DNA of 64,000 nt. Origin: Trichobilharzia szidati (taxonomy: Eukaryota; Platyhelminthes; Trematoda; Strigeidida; Schistosomatidae). The translations under genes and the position numbers were made by a program. Every line of letters begins with the position of its first letter. Position 1 is the first letter of the stretch. The stretch lies in NCBI GenBank assembly GCA_944472155.2, contig OX235271.1, positions 107,521,256 through 107,585,255 of the forward strand. The letters run 5' to 3'. Shown one piece after another: positions 56,593 through 64,000 of the stretch. The notes below the pieces were generated by a model. It was not told where the DNA came from. It saw only the letters and a program-made list of their open reading frames with translations, and ran no database searches.

Positions 56593-57030
56593 CAATCAAA
56601 CAAATTCCCTACAAAACCAATACTTCAAAATTAAGCTGATGCTCACTAGTGACTGGCCCTATTTAGGCAGTTAACCTGGGGTGTTAATGTGAAGCCGTGA
56701 TCAGTAGGGTGCAGCAGGTTGAAGGTGGGGACTGTTACTCATCGGAGAAGACATTGCGAAGTGGCTGCGCTATGTTATGAATCGGCAGAAGTCAGAATTC
56801 ATGCGCTGGCCATTGGATTAATAGTCTACGAGCTCACTGGCCTTGTAACCAGAAGGTCTTGGGTTCGAACCCTGAAGGTGGTTGTGTACTGATGAAGAGT
56901 CCTAAAATTGGACGAAACAGCTGTCCACTACTCCCTGCAGGTTTTCCACTGGTTCTCTAACTGATGTCAGCTCATGATGAAATCCTCCGACCAATCAAAC
57001 AAAATACCTACAAAACCAATACTTGAAAAT
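56593..57030 (+). repeat. SINE1 copy m, tandem arrangement, with hammerhead
   Basis: The tail sequence CAATCAAACAAATTCCCTAC (56593) precedes a full unit: 5' module 56670-56815, tRNA-like 56815-56875 with B box GGGTTCGAACCC, hammerhead 56886-56931 (core ATGAAGA, GAAAC, GTC), and a second tail with CAATCAAACAAAATACCTAC at 56992. The tail-to-tail distance is 399 bp, so about 1.1 head-to-tail units are present. Confidence 0.75.
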
Positions 57031-57750
57031 GAAAATAAAATTTAGTGCTGAAATTGTGCGATGAATGCTGTCAACTACCACAACAGTGAAGACAATAGAG
57101 TTTCATTAAATAGGCCAAATACACCAGCATGATGTCATGAAAATGCAAAAATATACGTACGACTTTTGAACTTGCTGCTTTCTTCAATCCATGACACTGC
57201 GCAGATATCAGCATCAAGCGATATTTTTTGATACAAGTATAGCGAATGTAATGCAGTTGAAGTAAATTATGCCGCTGAAATTATTTACGTTCAGAAGATG
57301 TTTTTTAATGCAAAATTTCATTTGAAAAGCATGTAAAAATATAACTTGTCATTAAACTATCACAACAACGGACAACGACGCTACAGTTAAATATCGACAG
57401 GTGGTTGAGGTGTCAACGACACTTATATCACTCTAAACATAGGAGCTAGATGTTTAATTTCAGTTACTGTTGTATTTGACAGTAATCACATTAATTCACA
57501 CACATTCTCACAAAATCGCAAGTGAAACGAACAGAATATGTGGATAACTTTTTGTCCGTCCTTGCCTTTTATTGTGCAACACAAGTGGGATAATAAACCT
57601 CTAAAAATGACATATTTAGAATGATTTTAAATACAAAAATACCTCTGTCTACATGTTGCCACTAGGATGTGTTGTCGAATCTCTATAAATGTAATAATTA
57701 TGGTTTTCACATTGGATGATTGTTTAAGATAAGACAATTGAAGTACTTCT
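57031..57750. other. No gene recognised
   Basis: AT-rich spacer. Confidence 0.4.
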
Positions 57751-57945
57751 GTGCGTCGGTGGCACAGTGGTTAGGACTCTCGCCGACCATGCATATGGTC
57801 CGGCGTTCTATCCCCTGCCGACGCACACCCGATATCTATGGTCGGCCTGCAAAATTTGGGATACCGATATCCATGCTGAAAATTCCATACTTGTATTGAA
57901 AATACGGTGTGGTATCAAGCTGTAATCAAAAATATAAAAAAGTAG
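57751..57945 (+). repeat. SINE3 copy b
   Basis: Head GTGCGTCGGTGGCACAGTGG with 7-bp acceptor-like pairing GCGTCGG/CCGACGC, B-box region GGCGTTCTATCCCC, tail ATGCTGAAAATTCCATACTT and GTGTGGTATCAAGC. The anticodon arm does not fold as in a true tRNA. Confidence 0.75.
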
Positions 57946-58951
57946 ATGCTAACTCAAAATTTATCTAAGATTCTTGTATCGAGTTAAGAAGTAAAAATAA
58001 TTCGAAAATTGAAAAAAAGTCATAAACAATCTAAGAGGTGCAACTAGCTCATAGAGATGTTCACTTTTGGTTCAAGCGGTACGAAAAAAGGCAGACTGTT
58101 TATTTCTGAGAAACGGACCACGGAGAAGTTTGTAGATTCCGACTTGTATGATAGAAAATAACAAGGAATTTACAGCAGGTTTTTATATAAACTGTCGTCT
58201 CACATATCGTTTTTATTTTCTAGTATACTTTACGGATCGTGATATGATTATTTTTGCTTATTTATTAATGAGATGAGAAGGTATATTTTATAATTTATAC
58301 TGTTAGATCATGTGAGTCTGATTCAAAATCTAAAAAATGACAGTAGTATAAAGTCTAACACAACGTCAGTTGAAATAATTAATAAATTGAGCTAATCAAG
58401 AGAATAATTATTCAAGCTTTCTTTTTCCCGACTACCCTAGAGACTCATTCATATCCGGAAGAATAAATTTTTCATGAAGGTGTGAAGTAAAAAAGTCTTT
58501 TAACCTAACAATGTCTACTTATTAGCGTTAATCAAAGTATACACAGAGTAGTTGTTATATTCATTCCTGAATTAACTTAAACTCATTTTTTTCTCATTTT
58601 AATGAATTCAAATTTAATGTCGAAAATTTGTAGTAACAGTATGCACAATAAAGGTAATATTTTAAAAAGAAAGATTATTGAAATAATGCGCACTCAACGA
58701 AAAGAGAATTTAAATTTCATCTCTCTAGTGTTGCTTAGGCATTTTAAACACTTTAAACTTTCTTTTGTTGTGTTCTTGATGAGAATATATTGCACATGAG
58801 TGAAAAATGTCTAAGTAGTTTAGTTTACTGGTCAGATTTAAGTGTTGAAGGCTGATATCAGTTGGCAACTGTGACACTTTCAAGATAAGTGACATCATTC
58901 CATTTCTTGAATTCACATTCGTAGTTATACCACCCAAAAATCTGATTTACG
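57946..58951. other. No gene recognised
   Basis: AT-rich spacer; short frames at 58602 and 58725 have no domain. Confidence 0.45.
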
Positions 58952-59575
58952 GATTATTATTATTATTGTATCCTTTAATTCCTAGAGGAACGTAGGGCTT
59001 CAGCCGTGCGTCTCCATTGCGTTTGGTTCTCTGCTAGAATCTTCACCTGGCTCCAAGTCTCCCCACACGTTTTCATCTCCTCTTCACATGACCACCTCCA
59101 AGTCACCCTTGCACTGACGACCAACTCACCGCTTCCCTTTCGGGTTCCACTCGAGCAATGGCTTGTCTAGTGATGTCACTTGGTGAGTTGTTTCCTCAGA
59201 GTATGGCCAATCCATCTCCATTTCTTCCTGCCTATTTGTTTCACAATCGGTTCCTGGTTGGTTCGTTCCCAAAGATCCCTGTTGCTGATCTTTTCTGGCC
59301 ATCTGAACTTGAGCGAAGTATTGAGCGAAGACAACTGTTAATGAAGATCTGTAGATTGTTCGAAGTGCCCTTCGTGACGCGGCGCCAAGTCTCTTATCCA
59401 TAAAGTAGCACTGACTTCAAATTTGAGTTGAAAATACGGATCTTACTTTTCATGCTGAGTGTTGTTGACCTCCACACAGACTTGAGAGTAATAAAAGCTT
59501 GCCTTACTTTCCCGATCCTCGCTTTGATATCCTCGTCAGTTCCGCCTGTAGTTGAAACGATGTTTCCCATTTATG
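58952..59575 (-). pseudogene. RTE-type LINE 3' copy, uninterrupted reference for the family
   Basis: Minus strand from ATCGTTTCAACTACAGGCGG to the AATAATAATAAT tail at 58952. Encodes in broken frames GTDEDIKARIGKVRQAF, KSVWRSTTL-type, VKSVLLYG-type with a stop, and [10 protein letters not shown]. Useful because it runs without interruption over the point where the copy at 43560/46138 is split. Confidence 0.8.
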
Positions 59576-59749
59576 GATGATAACGATTCTTATTACATGA
59601 CTAGTTTTTCATATTTTTACTGTTTGTATCGCAACATAATTAGTTCGATAAATCTAAGTATATTTTGCTTATTCATACAGTTGTAAGATCATTTTTGTTA
59701 TCACATGCTAAACTGTGTAATAATCTGATGCTGGCTTGTGAATTGTTGC

Positions 59750-60062
59750 AGGATGCAGTTTCCTGGAGTTCTAGTGTGAGGATGGATTTCCCACCGATGA
59801 CATTGTTTGGTGGTCGCGCTAAATCACGAATTGGTAGAAGTTAGAATTCACAGGCTGGCCATTGAATCGGGTCCCAACGGCTGAATGGTATACGAGCTTG
59901 CCCTGTAACCGGAAGGTCCTGGGTTCGAACCCCAGTACCGTGGGTGCGTACTGCCGATGATTCCCAAACTAGGATGAAACAGATGTCCTGTTTCAATGGT
60001 TCTCTAATTGATATCAATCCGTGGTCAAACTCGTAAAAACAAATCTAATCCTTACAAACCAA
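59750..60062 (+). repeat. SINE1 copy n with hammerhead relic
   Basis: 5' module (ACCGATGACATTGTTTGGTG, TCGCGCTAAATCACGAATTG), tRNA-like 59870-59935 (B box GGGTTCGAACCCC), hammerhead 59948-59993 with core CCGATGA, GAAAC, loop AGAT, GTC; the 3' half of stem I is deleted (CTGTTTC). Same subfamily as 34016-34182. Confidence 0.7.
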
Positions 60063-60229
60063 CTTAGGTAGTTTATCCTTCGGTTGAAAACTGTGAAAGT
60101 GAACTTTGATCATATATTTGGCAAATTTCTAGGTAACACTTTGTAAAACGTTGCATATGAAGCTGCACTAAATAATTAGATAGTTGCAACAGGGACTGGT
60201 GAATATTTTTTCTCAGTATTAGTTGACAG

Positions 60230-60388
60230 AACTATGTTTTTGGTAAAAAATATGTAGATCAGTGAACTTCACATCCACTCACTTCATCATCTCAGATTTA
60301 ATGACATTTTCACTTGAAAGAACTTTCACTGCTGCAGAACTACACATCAGTTTCTCAACCAGACCGTTACTGACACAGTGCACCAAAG
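60230..60388 (+). other. Degraded upstream part of the following PLE frame
   Basis: Before 60389 the frame carries no clear RT. Short SAPK and TRPLLTQ-like pieces only. Confidence 0.3.
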
Positions 60389-60760
60389 ATGGCCACATTA
60401 ATGTGTGTATACAAATTCAACTGCTCATGTGGAGTTAGTTATATAGGTCGAACTCAGAGGAATGTATCTTTACACACTCGTGAACAAGTTCCTGTTTGGC
60501 TTGGAAAAAGTGTAACCAAATCAATAAATAGTGCTATGTTATCTCATCTAGTGGATAGTGAACACCACATCAAAATAGTTGAGTCATTTACGGTTGCATA
60601 TCGAGTACCAAACAGTCTGCCTAGAGGCACACGAATACGTCTCTTAGCTATAGCAGAAGCTATAGGGATTAATGAGAAAAAACCTGACTTATGTGTGCAA
60701 AAGAAGCATATTCATCCTCTTTGTTTACCCTGGCCTACTATAAGGTCAGCAGGGAAATAA
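60389..60760 (+). pseudogene. PLE GIY-YIG endonuclease, C-terminal fragment
   Basis: 123 codons to a natural stop. CVYKFNCSCGVSYIGRTQRN (residues 6-25) is the GIY-YIG core with its Cys pair, REQVPVWLGKS and SAMLSHLVDSEHH follow, then RLLAIAEAIGINEKKPDLCV with the conserved Glu helix and the PLE C-terminus QKKHIHPLCLPW. It is the same lineage as 41276-42292 or close, and as the fragment at 31868. The RT is missing, so this is a 5'-truncated copy with an open nuclease frame. The Met used is internal to the family protein. Confidence 0.85.
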
Positions 60761-61600
60761 TCATCCATATTTTCATGTCATATTATGCCTTTTTTATCCC
60801 TTTTCCCCTAGTTTACTTTACTCCATTATTACCTTTATTATGTTCCAATCTTTTGTAATTTACACTAAGCTTATTATGTCTCTAGTATCTGATTACAGTT
60901 CACAATTTAACCTCTATTTTATCACTACACTTGATATCTGTCAGCCCTTGGACTTACATTCAGTGTTCTCCATTTTTGGTATCTTTTTGTATGTGTTTTG
61001 TGGTAATAATTTTCTTCGCACACCACTCAATATAACTCATTCCCCCACCAAAAAGAAAATGAAACATTCTTTTGACTATTAATACATAACTATGTCACCC
61101 ATTTGTCTATTCACACTTTATCTTATGTTCTGAATGACTGCACATTTTTTACATACGTTCATTTGACAATATTAAATACCGAACTATCACTCCATACTAT
61201 ACATGCACCCCAATATAGTTTCCGATATAATTTTCACATACGTTTAATGGCTACTTGCATCATAACATTCATGGATTTATAACGGTAGAGCTTGAGGAAG
61301 AATTTATTGAAAACAACTGTTCGCTCAAAATCATCTTGTTCTGATTACACTGTAGGGATTTTTAATTTATAAAAGCGAATAAGTTATAATAATCATCGGT
61401 ATTTCTCTCTTTAAATTTGTATTCATCTATAAAGTTGAAATTTGCTCTCATGCAGAAAGACTCGATCCAATAGTGACTTCGTCGAAAAGAAAATTTCCTT
61501 CGCTGCAACTGTCTTTTTATTCCCTATGATCAGATGTGTATATTCCGTAATTATACAATCCTATAAACAAAGCAACCTCGCCTACTTAACTAGCTTGTTA
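60761..61600 (+). repeat. Probable 3'UTR/LTR of the PLE at 60389
   Basis: AT- and C-rich non-coding sequence directly downstream. The distal part 61430-61530 (GACTTCGTCGAAAAGAAAAT on the plus strand) matches, inverted, the pieces at 15830-15910 and 26855-26930. Confidence 0.4.
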
Positions 61601-61604
61601 GTTT

Positions 61605-64000
61605 TCTAGCCGGTCCCAAGCCCGGGTAAACAGGGAGAGTTAGGCGTGGGGCTGGCAACCCTAAAGCTTAAAAGCTATCAAACTGCTACAGAAACTTCAA
61701 CCCACATTAAAAATATTAAAAATACAAATTATGTAAAAAACAAACTTATTCTTAGCTGGAATCGGAGAGGCGAAATGGCGCTGTAGGCTGATGAAAGCCT
61801 TCAGGAAGCCAGTCAGCCAATGTGGCTTCTCTCGATGAAAGCAAGAATAAGAATGGGGACGTGGAATGTCTGTACAATGTACGAAGCCAGCTGGGAAGGC
61901 TGCCCAGGTAGTCAAAGAAATGCGAAGGTATGGCATAGAAGGGCTGGGTATCTGCAAGAGCGGAAGGAACGGATGTGGAGTGTCAAAATTGTTAACTGGA
62001 GTGTCAGTAATCTACTCCGGTCTGGTCACCCAGACGACAACCACGAGCACACTGAGGCGGTGAGTGGCTATCATGATGTCACCAGTGACAACCAGAGCCC
62101 TAATGCAGTGGGAACCAATCTCTTCCAGGATTATGATAGCAAGATTCAACTCATAATGAGGGAAGGAAGGTTACAATTATCCAAAGCTACGCACAGTGCT
62201 ACAAACGACGCGGAACCAGTGGAGAAGAAGGAACATTTTTACAGACAACAACAAACAGTAATGGACAACCTCGAGAATGGTGACATCAAAATCCTAATGG
62301 AAGATATTAATACCTGATAATACAGGAAGAGGACTCATCATAGGTCCAGAGGCTCTAGCTCACCAAAACGAATGAGAACGGAGAATTATTCACAGACTTC
62401 TGCGCTTTCAACTATTTGGTCACCGAAGGCAGCGTGTACAAGCACAAGGATATACACAAAGCAACATGGATTTCGCCTGACGGACACACCACAAACCAGA
62501 TAGATTTCATCTCAATGCTGCTCAAGGAAGTGGAGACACAGGGTGTCTGATGGACATAAAGTCGAGAAGGGGAGCAGATGTGGGTTCAAACCATTATCCA
62601 GTTCAAGGAACCTACCTATGAGGTGAAGCTGAAATCCCTCAGAATAACTGTAGACAGGCCACTGTAATTCAAATTCAACATTCAGGAACTGTAGGACAAA
62701 ACTACAAGGGATACCTTCATTACAGATCAGAGCAGAGTCAGAGACACTACGTGCCATCACTGAGGAAACCTGCGTGCAAGAACATTGGAACTAACTGTGT
62801 GGTGATGTTCAATGAAACGTGTACAAATGTTCTAGGGAGAAAGAAGAGGCAAGACACGACAGGGAATGGCTCTCAACGGACACCTACCTGGAAGCTAATC
62901 GACGAGAAGAGAAGAGGATGGTGAAAGAGAAGATGACTCAATGCGAAGATGGGCAACAGAGGGAGAAGCTGAGTTCACAGTACACTGCACTGAATAAAGA
63001 AGTGAAGAAGGGTGCTAGGAAAGACGAAAGACAATTCTACGACACACTGGCCGGTGACTGAAGCAGAACAGGCTGGCCGCAGTTAAAAGAGGTCTCAGGA
63101 CATTACATCAGATAACCAGGTCACTCGCTATCCAGGAAGAGATCAACGCAGAAAATGAAACCTATAAAGGGTGTTCAAGGGAACCTGATTACCAAGGAGG
63201 AGAAACAAATCAAACTATGGACTGACCACTTCAAAGGACTCTTGAATCGACCGTCTCGAATGCATTCAGGCTACAGAAGACCCAGATAGAATTCCTCCTG
63301 AAGCACTGAAAACGGCCCCAGAGGCTGCCGCAGATGTTCTCACGCCGTTATTACAAAAGGTTTGGAAAGAAGGAAAGGTGCCTACTGATTGGAAGAAGGG
63401 CTACCTCGTCAAGCTGCTAAAGAAGGGCGACTTCGGCCTGTGCAAGAACTGGCGTGGAATAATGCTCTTGTCCACGCCAAGTTAAATACTAAGTCGCATC
63501 ATTCTGGAGACAGTGAAAGATGCACTGGATGCAGAAATCCGCCCCACCCACCGGGACAAGCTGGACTCAGGAAAGGCGAACCACGTGCTGATCAAATCGC
63601 AACTCTACGCATCATCATCAGAGAACAAGGCATAGAATGGCAGCCAAACCTCTCTCTGCCTCAACTTCATCGACTTCGTAAAGGCCTTCACCAGACATCA
63701 TTAACCGAGAAGTAATTTGGAAACTACTTCAACACTACAGCGCGCAGTGCCCAAATCTTTATCAATCTCAATCAACAGCTGGCTATATGACAATGCCACG
63801 TGTCAGGTGATCCACAACCGAAAACTCAGCGAAGCTTTTAAAGTAGGAGTGAGATAGGAGTGAGACAAGTCTGTCTATTATCAACAGTGATATCTCTAGT
63901 TGTGGTGGACTGGATTATGAGTCAGAATGTGCACAGGGAGTGAGAAGACAGGAATACACTGGACCACTGATAAGAAGACTCTAGAAGATTTGGATTTCGC
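61605..64000 (+). pseudogene. RTE (SR2-like) retrotransposon, frame-broken, runs off the window
   Basis: 5' part AAGCCCGGGTAAACAGGGAG and GTGGGGCTGGCAACCC, then a protein in pieces. ARIRMGTWNVCTMYEAS (61845) is the start of the apurinic-like endonuclease, and KAAQVVKEMRRYGIEGLGI follows in another frame. SATNDAEPVEKKEHFYRQQQ and NLENGDIKILMEDINT (62190-62317) are the middle of the nuclease, and the RGADVGSNHYP region (62571) its end. KKGDFGLCKNWRGIMLL (63424) and the DQIATLRIIIREQGIEW stretch (63589) are RT motifs 1-2, LNFIDFVKAF motif A, and VVDWIM near 63906 lies before motif C. Order and spacing match RTE elements of 3-4 kb. Numerous shifts and stops make it inactive. Confidence 0.88.

Noticed and set aside
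57751..57830. Possible genuine tRNA with 7-bp acceptor pairing
   Set aside because: The anticodon arm does not fold normally, and the sequence continues into a LINE-derived tail shared with 51910. It is SINE3, not a working tRNA.
60840..61082. 80-codon frame as a membrane protein gene
   Set aside because: Hydrophobic composition comes from AT/T-rich DNA downstream of a PLE stop codon. It lies in the PLE 3' region, and I see no start context or homologue.

Overview
ORGANISM. This looks like nuclear DNA of a trematode, most likely a blood fluke of the genus Schistosoma. The window is AT-rich with short spliced exons. It is packed with schistosome-type repeats: RTE (SR2-like) and CR1 (SR1-like) LINE fragments, several lineages of Penelope-like elements (PLEs) with GIY-YIG endonuclease, and tRNA-like SINEs that carry hammerhead ribozymes in the manner of the schistosome Sm-alpha family. 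The genus is inferred from repeat content; I could not run a search. No canonical tRNA, rRNA, CRISPR array or bacterial-type operon is visible. LAYOUT. 1-9.1 kb: the 3' end of one spliced host gene (plus strand) encoding the end of a PH-like domain and a hydrophilic tail. The coding part ends at 3717 and a 3'UTR exon may follow after a 4.7 kb intron. 8.9-28.5 kb: four copies (A-D) of a long dispersed repeat, here called R. Copies B and D are paralogous over about 3 kb. Copy D is split by a PLE flanked by an 11-bp target-site duplication. Copy C carries a piece of the host gene's 3' end. 28.5-52.1 kb: a dense repeat graveyard with SINE families 1-4, RTE and CR1 remnants, a three-level nested insertion at 43.56-46.64 kb, and the best-preserved element, a minus-strand PLE (40.84-42.72 kb) bracketed by a 365-bp inverted repeat that I read as identical on both sides. 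52.1-56.6 kb: a stretch in which I recognise nothing. 56.6-64 kb: more SINEs, RTE and PLE remnants, and a frame-broken RTE (endonuclease plus reverse transcriptase) running off the window end. FOUR SINE FAMILIES (my names). SINE1 is tRNA-like plus a hammerhead with a conserved substitution in the catalytic core. SINE2 is tRNA-like plus a hammerhead that is fully consensus in two copies, and occurs in head-to-tail units of about 343 bp. SINE3 ends with the same 3' tail as the CR1-like LINE. SINE4 ends with the same 3' tail as the RTE LINE. HOW THEY WORK TOGETHER. The LINEs and PLEs supply reverse transcriptase. The tRNA-like heads have RNA polymerase III box-A and box-B-like sequences. SINE3 and SINE4 appear to borrow LINE machinery through their 3' ends. 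SINE1 and SINE2 look retrozyme-like, with multimeric transcripts cut by the embedded ribozyme. The SINE2 tandem units with ribozymes are the most interesting system here.
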